Positions 34,001-43,052 are shown, counted from the first letter of the stretch. The stretch: 64,000 nt of DNA from Clostridiales bacterium (GCA_017545245.1 JAFWPB010000058.1:37904-101903), one strand, 5' to 3'. Made by a program: numbers and translations. The notes: a model not told the origin generated them from the sequence alone.

Positions 34001-35257
34001 TTAGTTTTTCGGCATGGTACTTACAAACTGGGCGATTCCCTGACAGATCTGGAACTGATATGCTTCATCGAGGAGCTTCGCCTCTTCATCACTATTCGTG
34101 AGGTAACCCATGCGGACCATGAAAGAAGGTACCGAGTCGGCCCAGTTTAAACCACTGTAGTTGCCGCTGCTTTTGCATCCATGGAAAACACATTTCGTAA
34201 AGTTAGCGATCGTGGTTCCAAGATTACCGCCCCAACCGGACAGTTCGGAAGCATATTTACCAGAAGCAGGTACGATGACTTCACATCCGTTCTCTGCAGA
34301 ATCATTGGCTGCATTACAGAACAGACGGATGTACATATCCGGATTATGGGAAACAGCCAGTTCCGCGCGTTCTTTGTTTGAGATATCTACATCATTGGTT
34401 TCTCTTGTAACATAGACTTCGCAGCCAAGATTTTCAAGATATGCTTTAAGAAGAAGTTCTACAGAAAGATTGATCTCGGACTCATTTATGCCGGATACCG
34501 TTCCAACAAAGCCTTCTGAAGACTTGGCTTTCGACCCGCTCATTCCATCGGACAGAGCTTCCTGTGAAAGATTGGCTTTCTCCTGATGGCCGGCATCGAT
34601 CACCACGCAATATCCCTTCAGATCCGGGCCTCCTGCCGGGAACGGAGTGGGTTCCGGAGTCGGTGTAGTAATCGGAGTCGGCGTCGCTTCTGGTGTTGGT
34701 GTTGGCGTACTGGTAGCCGTTGGTGCAGGTGTAGGCGAAGGTGTCGGTGTAGGTGTGAAAGTGACTTCTGCCGTCGTTTCCACACTTGTCGTGGCTAAAG
34801 TAGTTTCAGTCGACGTTTCCGTAATGGCTGCAGTCGTCGTTTCCTTCGTATTTCCAGAACTCTTTCCGATTATGTACTTCACCAGGAAGTAGATACCTGT
34901 TCCGATAGCCAGTATGATCAGAAGAAGCACAGTCAGAATAATGATCAAAGCTCTTCTTTTCCTTCTTCTTATCTCTTCTTTACTCATCCTCTTATGTGTG
35001 TGATGAGCCTGCGTCTGTGGCACCGGACGTGGTTTCTGAGTATTATGGGCAACATTCGCTGCGGTTCTGATGGAAGAGGTCGGATGTGCATTCGGCGCAG
35101 TTCTTCTCTTCGCCGCGGTATTCATCCTTTGGGAATGCTTATTCTTACCGGAAGAGGAACGTCTCTTTCCGGATGAAGGATGATTCTTTCTATTGTGCTG
35201 ACTGTTCCGTTTCTTCTGCGGGCCACGCGAACCGGACTGTCTCTTCCCACTTCCCAT
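34001..35257 (-). CDS. Membrane-anchored amidase_3-like protein with altered active site
   Basis: A 418-residue protein: a very basic Ser/Lys/Arg-rich cytoplasmic tail (1-102), one membrane helix (about 103-127), a Thr/Pro-rich extracellular linker (about 138-206) and an N-acetylmuramoyl-L-alanine amidase fold (about 213-418). In active amidases zinc is held by His-Glu-His and a Glu is catalytic. Here H224 (VIDAGH) and E261 remain, but the SIHxN position reads RLFCN (F313) and the LxExGF position reads MVRMGY (R382). It is therefore probably not an active amidase and may bind peptidoglycan. The ATG is preceded by GAGGG. Confidence 0.82.
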   Translation of the reverse strand: MGSGKRQSGSRGPQKKRNSQHNRKNHPSSGKRRSSSGKNKHSQRMNTAAKRRTAPNAHPTSSIRTAANVAHNTQKPRPVPQTQAHHTHKRMSKEEIRRRKRRALIIILTVLLLIILAIGTGIYFLVKYIIGKSSGNTKETTTAAITETSTETTLATTSVETTAEVTFTPTPTPSPTPAPTATSTPTPTPEATPTPITTPTPEPTPFPAGGPDLKGYCVVIDAGHQEKANLSQEALSDGMSGSKAKSSEGFVGTVSGINESEINLSVELLLKAYLENLGCEVYVTRETNDVDISNKERAELAVSHNPDMYIRLFCNAANDSAENGCEVIVPASGKYASELSGWGGNLGTTIANFTKCVFHGCKSSGNYSGLNWADSVPSFMVRMGYLTNSDEEAKLLDEAYQFQICQGIAQFVSTMPKN

Positions 35258-35408
35258 TATCAGGATCCCTCATTATTCTTCACATTCAAAGCAATTGTAC
35301 CACTACGTTTTATACTGCAGTTTTACAAAATACTCTCTAATGTTACAATTCGCGGAACAACAGCAGAATCCGCATGAAAAGAGCCGTTTATTGCTCTAAT
35401 GTCATAAA

Positions 35409-35437
35409 TTGTTTTGATTTTTAGATGCAAATATAAT
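35409..35437 (+). promoter_or_regulatory. Candidate glf promoter
   Basis: TTGTTT (35409-35414), a 17-base spacer and TATAAT (35432-35437) lie 33 bases before glf. The -35 is weak. The rest of the 212-base interval back to the divergent amidase-like gene shows nothing recognisable. Confidence 0.5.
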
Positions 35438-35469
35438 AAAATAATATGAGTTGATTTTAAAGGTGACAC

Positions 35470-36615
35470 ATGAAAAAAGAAGCAATCGTTATCGGATTAG
35501 GTATATCAGGATGCGCCGCCGCCAGACTTCTGGCTGATGCGGGGTACGCCGTTTCGTGCTTTGAAAGGCAGTCCTATATTGGCGGCAATCTATGCGAAGA
35601 AAAACGTGCAAATGGGCAGCTGATCCAGACATATGGCCCGCATATTTTTCATACTGACCGCGAGGATATCTACTCTTTTCTCAAGCGTTTCGGAAACTTT
35701 TATCCTTATGCACACCGTGTCCTGGCAGATTGCTCCGGAGTGGAAGTTCCGGTTCCTTTAAACTTCACTTCTCTTTCCCTTCTTTTTAAACCTGACAGGG
35801 CAGAAAAGCTTAAGAAGAAACTGACCGCACGTTTTGGTAAAGACCAGCGTGTCGCTCTTTCGTCCCTTCTTTCAAGCGGAGATACTGATTTGATCGAACT
35901 GGGAAAATTCATCGATGCAAATATCCAGACTCCTGGTATCAACCGCGTAAGCGAGGATGATTTCCGAGCTTGCGATGACTCTTATATGTTCGATACTTTT
36001 GTCGAAACCGGCGACAGTGATGTGTATTATAGAGATAAGTATCAGGCTACTCCGATCCTCGGATTTACAGCGCTTTTGGAATCGATGCTGAATCACCCGA
36101 ACATCTCGTATTATATCAACGAAGATGCTTTTTCCAGATTATCACTGATTGAGGAAACCGGGTCGTTTCTTTTCGATGGTATTCCGTTCCGGGGTCCGAT
36201 CGTATATACACCATCTGTTGATATACTTTTCAATTTCTGTTACGGACATCTTCCTTTCCGTACGTCCAAGATCACTTATGAAGACGTAAAACAGGATTAT
36301 TATCTGAAGAGTGCCGTGACAACGCGTGTTGGCAAAGACGGTTTTTTACGTATTTCGGAAAGCAAGTACTTCACTTTGATCGATACTCCCGGTATGACCA
36401 GCATCTGTAAGGAAAGTGCATATATCTCAACAACAAGCGGTATTGGCGAGCCTTTTGAACCGGACATCAATTCTGACAGCCTGAAAATGCATCACTTATA
36501 TGTCCAGGAAGCAAAGAAATACTCTTCCCTTTATCTTTTGGGAAGACTGGCCTGCTATAAGAATCTGTCGATTGCTGAATGCATCAGTCAGGCGATGGAA
36601 TTACTTCCACTTTGA
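35470..36615 (+). CDS. glf: UDP-galactopyranose mutase
   Basis: An FAD enzyme that converts UDP-galactopyranose to UDP-galactofuranose for cell-surface glycans. The N-terminal dinucleotide motif IGLGISGCAAARLLADAGYA is followed by IGGNLCEE, TYGPHIFHTD and family motifs such as LGRLACYKNLSIAECISQAM at the end. 381 residues matches bacterial Glf. AAGGTG precedes the ATG. It stands alone on the plus strand between minus-strand genes, with only 8 bases to the cdaA stop, and no glycosyltransferase partner is visible. Confidence 0.93.
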   Translation: MKKEAIVIGLGISGCAAARLLADAGYAVSCFERQSYIGGNLCEEKRANGQLIQTYGPHIFHTDREDIYSFLKRFGNFYPYAHRVLADCSGVEVPVPLNFTSLSLLFKPDRAEKLKKKLTARFGKDQRVALSSLLSSGDTDLIELGKFIDANIQTPGINRVSEDDFRACDDSYMFDTFVETGDSDVYYRDKYQATPILGFTALLESMLNHPNISYYINEDAFSRLSLIEETGSFLFDGIPFRGPIVYTPSVDILFNFCYGHLPFRTSKITYEDVKQDYYLKSAVTTRVGKDGFLRISESKYFTLIDTPGMTSICKESAYISTTSGIGEPFEPDINSDSLKMHHLYVQEAKKYSSLYLLGRLACYKNLSIAECISQAMELLPL

Positions 36616-36623
36616 CCAACGAT

Positions 36624-38093
36624 TTAATTTGAACCCTCATCTGTCTCAAAAGTGTATACCTGAACGGTAACGTCTTCAGGATTCTGCATATCTACACGGA
36701 AATATACGTTTTCTTCACTTCTGACTTTGATCGGAACACGAGGAGATCCTGCTGACTCGATTTCTGCGCAATCGATATATGCAATCAGATCCGATTCATC
36801 CATATCTTCGATAGCGCTCTTTCGGCCTACAATACGGACAGTAACATTCTGTACCGGGAACTTGGGAGCAAGCCCTTTTTCCTTAAGAACCGCTTCATTT
36901 TCGAACTTCACGTTCAAAGCGAGCGTCTTCTCAATTACAGGGTTCGTTGTTACCTGAATATACATCCAAAGGAAAACGGAGAATACAAATGAAACGAGGA
37001 GCAGCAGGACGCGTCCAGACTTTTTGCCTTTCTTTCTGAAGCGGCGGATCGCCACGATCGGCAAAGACTCCTGTTCTTCCTTCTTTTCGTTTTTCTTTTC
37101 ATTCTTATCAGTCTTGGAAACGATAGTGCTGTCTTTGCTTTCACTGCTCACAACAGGAAGTGCACTTTCCGAAAGAGCCATCTCTGTCTTCTGCTTCTTC
37201 GACTTCTTATTATTCTTTTTGTTACGGACAGTAAGTCTCTGCTTTGAGGAAGACAAGCCAAGAAGATATGACAGGTTTTTCTTCAATTCCTGACCATCCT
37301 TCATCTCATAGAGAACGCCCTCGACCGCAATCGACATAGTTCCTCTTTCCTCGGAAACGACCACAGCGATCGTATCTCCGATCTCACTTGCGCCAACTGC
37401 AGCACGATGTCTCGTTCCATATTTTTCAAGTGTGTGGAAAGTTTCGGCAAGAGGCACATGACAGCGTGCTGCAATGATTCGGCCGTCGCGAATAAGCAAT
37501 GCACCATCATGCATAGGAGAGCCCTTATAGAAGATTGACTGGAGCATCGAATTCGTTACGGAAGAATCAAGAAGGACAACATTCTCCTGCTTGAGAAGTT
37601 CTCCCAGTTTCGTGCTTCTTTCCAAGATCATGATCGCTCCGGTATATGTCTTGCTCATTTCTGTGCAGGCTTTTACGATCTCATCGACCATGCTGATGTA
37701 CCGAAGATCATCCGTGTCATCATTGACGATGACGTTCGAAAATGACGAGAAAGACTTCAGACCAACTGTTTCCAGTGCATGACGAAGTTCCGGCTGGAAT
37801 ATGACTACAAACAGTATCGCAACGATATAAAGGAGTTTATTAAAGATAAATCCGACCATCTCCAGTCCCAGAAGACTGCAGACCAGGATAAAGCCCATAA
37901 TGAGAAGTACGCCTTTCAGAAGCTGCCAGGCTCTTGTCTCACGAAGGATTCGAAGAATGCTGTAAAGCAGGAAAGTAACCAGAAGAATATCCAGAATATA
38001 ACGCACGAGATCAATAGGACCTCCGAAAAAGAGATATCCACTATCCAAACTTGAAAAGATTTCCCGAACAAAATCTGCAAGTTTTTCAAACAC
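36624..38093 (-). CDS. cdaA: Diadenylate cyclase CdaA fused to a YbbR (CdaR-like) domain
   Basis: Residues 1-280 are CdaA, the membrane c-di-AMP synthase: three membrane helices (about 26-100), then the DAC domain with SPMHDGALLIRDGRIIAARC (DGA 196-198) and YGTRHRAAVGASE (RHR 228-230). A Lys-rich linker (about 290-358) leads to a further membrane helix (about 361-380) and one YbbR repeat (about 385-485, with FPVQNVTVRIVGRKSAIEDM). CdaR, normally a separate gene directly after cdaA, controls CdaA through such repeats. The start is GTG (38091-38093) with GGGGAGG upstream. No separate cdaR or glmM is adjacent; glf follows convergently. Confidence 0.93.
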   Translation of the reverse strand: MFEKLADFVREIFSSLDSGYLFFGGPIDLVRYILDILLVTFLLYSILRILRETRAWQLLKGVLLIMGFILVCSLLGLEMVGFIFNKLLYIVAILFVVIFQPELRHALETVGLKSFSSFSNVIVNDDTDDLRYISMVDEIVKACTEMSKTYTGAIMILERSTKLGELLKQENVVLLDSSVTNSMLQSIFYKGSPMHDGALLIRDGRIIAARCHVPLAETFHTLEKYGTRHRAAVGASEIGDTIAVVVSEERGTMSIAVEGVLYEMKDGQELKKNLSYLLGLSSSKQRLTVRNKKNNKKSKKQKTEMALSESALPVVSSESKDSTIVSKTDKNEKKNEKKEEQESLPIVAIRRFRKKGKKSGRVLLLLVSFVFSVFLWMYIQVTTNPVIEKTLALNVKFENEAVLKEKGLAPKFPVQNVTVRIVGRKSAIEDMDESDLIAYIDCAEIESAGSPRVPIKVRSEENVYFRVDMQNPEDVTVQVYTFETDEGSN

Positions 38094-38168
38094 GATCTGC
38101 GTTACCTCCCCTTCTGATCTACATCACTTAATTATATCATAATCACTCAGTATAAAGTGCGTTTCCTG

Positions 38169-38870
38169 TCATGTTTCTGTTTTCAAGTCATCTTTTGGCC
38201 CGTCGAGAACCACTTCTTCCAGTTTTTTGAAGTCCAGAACTGTCACTTCCCGGCCTTCTGTTTTTAAAATCCCATCTGATGCAAGGCGAGCCAGTTCTCT
38301 TGAAAAGCTAGGTCTCGGCATCGCCAGATACTTCGCAATCGTTTCCCTTGATGCCGGAAGCAGAAACGATTTCTGCTCCGGTGAAGAATCCAGGCTGAGA
38401 AGATATCTTCCAACCTTTTGTCTCAGGCTCTTCTGCGAAAGGATCGCTATATGCTGATTCTTTCTGCTTAGGTGCGAGGACAGCTGGGCAAAGTATGCCT
38501 GACTGAAAAGCGGCTCATTCGAGATCAGATTAAAGATTACACTCTTTGAGATCAAAGCCACTTCACAATTCGAACAGGAAACTACGGAATACGGATATCT
38601 CCGTTCCTTTTCAAAAAGAAGTTCTTCCCCTAGACAAGAATACTGACTCAGAAGATCGACCATCACGGAATCTCCACTTGAAGTAAGTATCTCCAGCGCC
38701 ACTTCACCTTTCAGGATCACGATGAGACTGTCACAAATATCCCCCTGCGAAATGATGACGTTATCTTTCTTACTTGCGCGGACGCGCGCCGTCGCACCGG
38801 CTTCCTGAAGAAGCTCCGGACTCAAGACCGAAAACAGATCTATTTCTTTCAGGATCGAAGATAGCTTCAT
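38169..38870 (-). CDS. Crp/Fnr-family transcriptional regulator
   Basis: A 233-residue regulator. The cyclic-nucleotide-binding-type domain (about 12-118) has IISQGDICDSLIVILKGEVA and LGEELLFEKERRYPYSVVSC. A dimer helix and a C-terminal winged helix (about 150-215, ASRETIAKYLAMPRPSFSRE then LARLASDGIL) follow. The Arg-Ser pair that binds cAMP in Crp is not evident and there is no Fnr N-terminal Cys cluster, so the ligand is unknown. AAGGAG precedes the ATG. It lies 10 bases after nagA as the last gene of the PHP-nagA operon. Confidence 0.88.
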   Translation of the reverse strand: MKLSSILKEIDLFSVLSPELLQEAGATARVRASKKDNVIISQGDICDSLIVILKGEVALEILTSSGDSVMVDLLSQYSCLGEELLFEKERRYPYSVVSCSNCEVALISKSVIFNLISNEPLFSQAYFAQLSSHLSRKNQHIAILSQKSLRQKVGRYLLSLDSSPEQKSFLLPASRETIAKYLAMPRPSFSRELARLASDGILKTEGREVTVLDFKKLEEVVLDGPKDDLKTET

Positions 38871-38880
38871 CTATGACTCC

Positions 38881-40050
38881 TTACTCCGCTTCCACTGCCG
38901 GCGCTTCGTATACGAGTCGTCCCTGTACCCATACTTTCTTGACATTCCAGTCCCCGTCAAAAGCAACCATATCTGCAAATTTGCCAGGCTCAAGTGTACC
39001 CGTCAGATCTGAAATACCTAAAGCTTTTGCCGGATTGATCGTACATGCTTTCAGCGCAGAACGAAGACTCATTCCCCAGGAAAGGAGATTCTTGAATTCG
39101 GTGAGCATATCTGTTGTTGATCCGGCGAGCTTTCCGTTTCCCATATCGGTACGTCCATTTCGAACCTGCACGGTCTTTCCGCCAAGATCATATTCCCCAT
39201 CCGGCATACCGGCTGCACGCATAGCATCCGACACTACGACGGCCCGGTCTTCTCCGATGCACTTCCAGGCGATACTTAAAACGGACGGATGGACATGCAT
39301 GCCATCGCAGATCAGTTCGCATGTTGCTCTTTCATCAGTAAGCAAAGCACCGACAGCTCCAGGTTCGTGATGATCCAGCGGATTCATTGCATTAAAAAGA
39401 TGTGTGGCGTGATGTGCGCCGTTATCGATGGCATTTTTCGTCTGTGCATAAGTGGCCGCTGTATGTGCGATTGAAACCACGGCCTTTCCCTTCATCGCCT
39501 TGATGAACTCTTCTGCACCAGGCAGTTCCGGCGAAACATCTACGATCGCCACCAGGTTTTCCGGAAAACCGGAAAGGAGTTCTTCCAGGTTTTCAACGGA
39601 AGGCTCTTCCGCATAATCGGTGTTCTGCACGCCGCACTTTTCTTTCGAGAGAAAAGGACCTTCCAACCTGAGGCCGATCATGTGCGCGCCTCGGGTCTGC
39701 TGTTCGGAAAAGACTTCCGCTGCCATCAGAACATGGCGCATAGCATCTTTGGAGATCATCATCGTTGTCGGGCAGAATGACGTCACTCCACGCGAAGCAA
39801 GGTATGCGGAAATCGTCTCAAGTCCTTTTACATTGGCATCGGAAGTATCTTCATTATCTGCACCATGGATATGGATATCAATAAAACCCGGAAACAGTGT
39901 CAGGCCAGTCAGATCATAGGTATCTTCGTCTGCCGGAACGGAGAGGATCTCTTTTCCGATTCCGGTAATGTATTCATTCTCCACAACTACAGTCATGTCC
40001 TTCTTCATCGTAAAATCAGGACCGATCAGGTTCACATGTTCAAATCGCAT
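38881..40050 (-). CDS. nagA: N-acetylglucosamine-6-phosphate deacetylase
   Basis: Removes acetyl from GlcNAc-6-phosphate in amino-sugar and cell-wall recycling. Amidohydrolase motifs are FIDIHIHGADNEDTSD, LRLEGPFLSKEKCG with its metal-binding Glu, SIAHTAATY, NGAHHATHLFNAMNPLDHHE, CDGMHVHP and the catalytic Asp in VVSDAMRAAG. 389 residues is typical. The ATG at 40048-40050 has AAAGGAG upstream; a 15-residue longer start (40095) would overlap the PHP gene and lacks a good site. No nagB is nearby. Confidence 0.94.
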   Translation of the reverse strand: MRFEHVNLIGPDFTMKKDMTVVVENEYITGIGKEILSVPADEDTYDLTGLTLFPGFIDIHIHGADNEDTSDANVKGLETISAYLASRGVTSFCPTTMMISKDAMRHVLMAAEVFSEQQTRGAHMIGLRLEGPFLSKEKCGVQNTDYAEEPSVENLEELLSGFPENLVAIVDVSPELPGAEEFIKAMKGKAVVSIAHTAATYAQTKNAIDNGAHHATHLFNAMNPLDHHEPGAVGALLTDERATCELICDGMHVHPSVLSIAWKCIGEDRAVVVSDAMRAAGMPDGEYDLGGKTVQVRNGRTDMGNGKLAGSTTDMLTEFKNLLSWGMSLRSALKACTINPAKALGISDLTGTLEPGKFADMVAFDGDWNVKKVWVQGRLVYEAPAVEAE

Positions 40051-40087
40051 AATAGTCTCCTTTGCTTCGGTAGATAAGTGATTGTGA

Positions 40088-40819
40088 TCACTCATTCATA
40101 CCTAATAATGTATAGCCTTTTCCTGTGCGGATGCACTGGATAATATCTTCAAGACCGGCCGGTACATGGTCCAGCGCAATGCCCGCTCCCATCCGGCCTC
40201 TCGGGAGATGACAGTCAGAACCGGAAGTCATCGGAAGATGGTTTTCCTCAGCAAACCTGACTGCTTTCTCATTAAACATCGGGTTTTTGTTTCCGAGATT
40301 AAAAACCTCAACTGCATCGACCAGATCCGGATAAAGCCGTAATTGATGAATGTACCGTTCTTCACGAAAAGGATGGGCGTGAATATTGATTCCACCCTCT
40401 TTTCTTACAAGTTTCAGGTATTCTTCGATAGGGATCGTCATGATCTCCGGGTGTGCTTTAAGCCAGGACTTATCCAATCCCAGTGTAATAAACTCCGTGG
40501 CCAGAAAGTTAAACTCATATCCGAAAAAAACTTGAAATCCGATTTCATCGCCGTACTTCTTTGCCTTTTCATAAGCAAGACAGTAACTGTCGACCTGTTC
40601 TTTCCAAGGAAGAGAACGATCCACACTTGAGTTTCCGTTCATGAAGTGATCCGTCACGATGATACCGTCATAGCCGGCATTTCTATATGCCATGACCATC
40701 TCTTCCGGTGTACCCATACCGCAAGCCGAACTCTGTGACGTATGCATATGCGTTTCAAGACAGAATACCGCACCACTCGGTCTCACAAGATGAAAAGTCT
40801 TATCAATCGGTTCGGGCAT
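40088..40819 (-). CDS. PHP-domain phosphoesterase
   Basis: A 243-residue protein of the polymerase and histidinol phosphatase (PHP) metal-dependent family. The first ligand motif is CLETHMHTSQSSACG, followed by YDGIIVTDHF, GINIHAHPFREERY and a terminal SGSDCHLPRGRMG, so the usual His/Asp set is complete. The substrate is unknown; relatives hydrolyse small phosphate esters. AGGAC precedes the ATG. It is the first gene of the unit continuing into nagA and the Crp-family gene. Confidence 0.87.
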   Translation of the reverse strand: MPEPIDKTFHLVRPSGAVFCLETHMHTSQSSACGMGTPEEMVMAYRNAGYDGIIVTDHFMNGNSSVDRSLPWKEQVDSYCLAYEKAKKYGDEIGFQVFFGYEFNFLATEFITLGLDKSWLKAHPEIMTIPIEEYLKLVRKEGGINIHAHPFREERYIHQLRLYPDLVDAVEVFNLGNKNPMFNEKAVRFAEENHLPMTSGSDCHLPRGRMGAGIALDHVPAGLEDIIQCIRTGKGYTLLGMNE

Positions 40820-41010
40820 TATGGTCGTCCTCGGTCATCATTGGTTATCTATCTCATTCTACCGCTAATTCTTTCTTTTGTACAAGAAACTCTCATGTTC
40901 CGCTCAGTCATTTCTTTGTCCCGTCCCTTCTTTAAAGGTATTTTTCTTTACGAAATAGGACTAATTACATGAAATACGAAAACTCGTACGCCATTTTTTG
41001 AAAAAGAGAC

Positions 41011-41016
41011 TATAAT
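41011..41016 (+). promoter_or_regulatory. -10 element of ilvE
   Basis: TATAAT lies 37 bases before the start codon and is followed by AGGAGG (41041-41046). The -35 region is not clear. The 233 bases back to the divergent PHP gene hold no T-box or other leader structure that I can recognise. Confidence 0.5.
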
Positions 41017-41052
41017 ACATTAAAAAGCTATCAATTAAGTAGGAGGATTATT

Positions 41053-42132
41053 ATGTTCCCAGAAATTTCGGTTACTAAGACTACCTCACCAAGACAACGT
41101 CCACAGCCTGGCCAGCCGTTGCCGTTCGGCCACATTTTTTCTGATCACATGTTCGTCATGGACTATGTAGAAGGTCAGGGCTGGATCAATCCGCGTATCG
41201 TACCTTATGGTCCTTTCGAGATCGAGCCGTCTGCTATGGTATTCCACTATGGTCAGGCTGTATTCGAAGGCCTTAAGGCTTATAAGTGCGAAGATGGCAC
41301 GATCAACCTCTTCCGTCCGGCTTGCAATTTCGAGCGTATGAACAACTCCAACGATCGTCTCGTTATCCCGAAACTGGATGTTGACTTCTGCGTACATGCA
41401 ACAAAGAAGCTCGTCGAGATCGATCAGGACTGGATCCCGTCCGGCAAGGGCGAATCCATGTACATCCGTCCGTTCGTTATCGCTACTGACCCATACCTTG
41501 GTGTACGTCCTTCGAACACATACAAGTTCTTCATCCTGCTCTCTCCTTCCGGTGCTTATTATGCACATGGAATCCAGCCGGTAAAGATCTATGTTGAGGA
41601 CAAGTACGTTCGTGCAGTACGTGGTGGTACAGGTTTCACCAAGTGTGCAGGTAACTATGGCTGCTCCTTGATCGCACAGACAATTGCTCACGATTCCGGT
41701 TATGAGCAGGTACTCTGGCTCGATGGTGTAGAGCAGAAATACATCGAGGAAGTTGGCGCCATGAACATCATGTTCATCATTGACAACAAACTCGTTACTC
41801 CTTCTTTGGCTGCCGGTTCTATCCTGCCGGGTATCACAAGAAGATCCTGCATCGAGATTGCAAAAGATATGGGACTCGAAGTGGAAGAAAGAAAGATCTC
41901 CATCGATGAAGTTATCGAAGCCGGTAAGTCCGGCCGCATGCAGGAGTGCTTCGGCTGTGGTACAGCAGCAGTTGTTTCTCCGGTTGGCGAGCTGAAGTAT
42001 GAAGACACAGTCATCCACATCAACAATGGTGAAATCGGTCCGATCACTCAGAAGTTCTATGATACGATCACTGGTATCCAGAGCGGTAAAGTGGAAGACA
42101 AGTTTGGCTGGATCACTAAGGTAAATGACTGA
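41053..42132 (+). CDS. ilvE: Branched-chain amino acid aminotransferase
   Basis: A PLP enzyme that transfers the amino group between glutamate and branched-chain 2-oxo acids, the last step of Leu, Ile and Val synthesis. Fold-type IV motifs are VFHYGQAVFEGLKAYKCEDG, YIRPFVIATDPYLGV and RGGTGFTKCAGNYGCSLIAQ, where K197 is the PLP lysine, followed by LDGVEQKYIEEVGAMNIMFI and the phosphate-binding GCGTAAVVSPVG. 359 residues matches the class with mammalian BCAT. AGGAGG lies 6 bases upstream. It is monocistronic with a strong terminator. Confidence 0.95.
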   Translation: MFPEISVTKTTSPRQRPQPGQPLPFGHIFSDHMFVMDYVEGQGWINPRIVPYGPFEIEPSAMVFHYGQAVFEGLKAYKCEDGTINLFRPACNFERMNNSNDRLVIPKLDVDFCVHATKKLVEIDQDWIPSGKGESMYIRPFVIATDPYLGVRPSNTYKFFILLSPSGAYYAHGIQPVKIYVEDKYVRAVRGGTGFTKCAGNYGCSLIAQTIAHDSGYEQVLWLDGVEQKYIEEVGAMNIMFIIDNKLVTPSLAAGSILPGITRRSCIEIAKDMGLEVEERKISIDEVIEAGKSGRMQECFGCGTAAVVSPVGELKYEDTVIHINNGEIGPITQKFYDTITGIQSGKVEDKFGWITKVND

Positions 42133-42174
42133 TTTTTTTTCAAGATCTGATCGTGTAATAAAATGACGAAAAAG

Positions 42175-42211
42175 GGTGCTGTTTTCACACGAAAACAGCA
42201 CCTGTTTTTTT
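42175..42211 (+). terminator. ilvE terminator
   Basis: A perfect 12-bp stem GGTGCTGTTTTC/GAAAACAGCACC with loop ACAC is followed by TGTTTTTTT. Confidence 0.9.
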
Positions 42212-42437
42212 ACCGTTTTTCCTGTTCTCTTTCATGCCGTTTTTTATCAAAAATAAGGAAATCTCTCAATCCTTCAAAAGGCTGAAATTTCGGCATAAAA
42301 ATAACCATCTGAATATTTCAGATGGCCATTTCTGTAGTTACATAAATTCAGACAAATCTGTCGTCCTTCTGTGAAGATAATACCATGTATTTTGCAATAT
42401 AGCAAGTATCAATATTTTTCTTCACAGAAATGTAAAA
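42212..42437. other. Gene-free interval with two inverted repeats
   Basis: No coding sequence is seen here. One 9-bp perfect hairpin, CCATCTGAA/TTCAGATGG, spans 42305-42325. A longer palindromic element has perfect 11-bp arms TTCTGTGAAGA (42367-42377) and TCTTCACAGAA (42419-42429) around 41 bases, which contain a further TTGC/GCAA stem. It could be a structured RNA or a degenerate mobile-element relic; neither can be shown. Confidence 0.45.
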
Positions 42438-42470
42438 ACACCGTATTTTTCTTCTGGAAAAATACGGTGT
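42438..42470 (-). terminator. Terminator of the RDD gene
   Basis: A perfect 14-bp stem ACACCGTATTTTTC/GAAAAATACGGTGT lies 7 bases after the stop, and the minus strand continues TTTTACA. Confidence 0.8.
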
Positions 42471-42476
42471 GATTTC

Positions 42477-43052
42477 TTAACCAAGATCGAAGATTTTGTA
42501 ATGCTTGAGACCAAGGATATCGATGCTGAATCCGATCTTATCGTGATAGTTGATAAGGAAGAATACTAACAGGGCAAGTCCGGCAAAGAAAAACAGCAAA
42601 CCGATAAAACGAGGTGTCCTTGTTGTGTTTGTAACAGATGTTCTTACAGCAAGATCATGATAGGTCTTATTATCATCACTGTTCGCTGCATGCACATAGG
42701 AAGCGACAGCCGGAAGAATCGTAAACAGGCAAAGCATCTTGATCAAACTACGGATAATATTGTGTATGATCGTATTACCGGAATGGAAGTCAACATCACA
42801 GTTCACACAAAGCTTACCAGGTGTTGTGGACAACAGACGTGTGCAGAACACGTCAAAGATATAAAAACCACCAAGTATCTGTCCAAGAAGAATCAGACGA
42901 TCCTGCTGAGACATTTTGTCGATATGGAAAAGGAAATTTGTATCTGTCGTAGAATCAAGTAACATACTCAAACCTACCAATAAACCAAGATACGTAATAA
43001 AATCGAGGAAAACCGCAATCAAACGATTCACCATTGTTGCATTATTATTCAT
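42477..43052 (-). CDS. RDD-family membrane protein
   Basis: A 191-residue polytopic membrane protein. The RDD pattern is NRLIAVFLDFITYLGLLVGL near the start. The second conserved region TTPGKLCVNCDVDF is followed by IIRSLIKM, and the third is TYHDLAVRTSV. Hydrophobic helices are at about 9-30, 50-72, 105-122 and 146-166. The function of RDD proteins is mostly unknown; some affect sodium tolerance. AGGAGG precedes the ATG at 43050-43052, and it appears to be a single-gene unit between terminators. Confidence 0.82.
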   Translation of the reverse strand: MNNNATMVNRLIAVFLDFITYLGLLVGLSMLLDSTTDTNFLFHIDKMSQQDRLILLGQILGGFYIFDVFCTRLLSTTPGKLCVNCDVDFHSGNTIIHNIIRSLIKMLCLFTILPAVASYVHAANSDDNKTYHDLAVRTSVTNTTRTPRFIGLLFFFAGLALLVFFLINYHDKIGFSIDILGLKHYKIFDLG

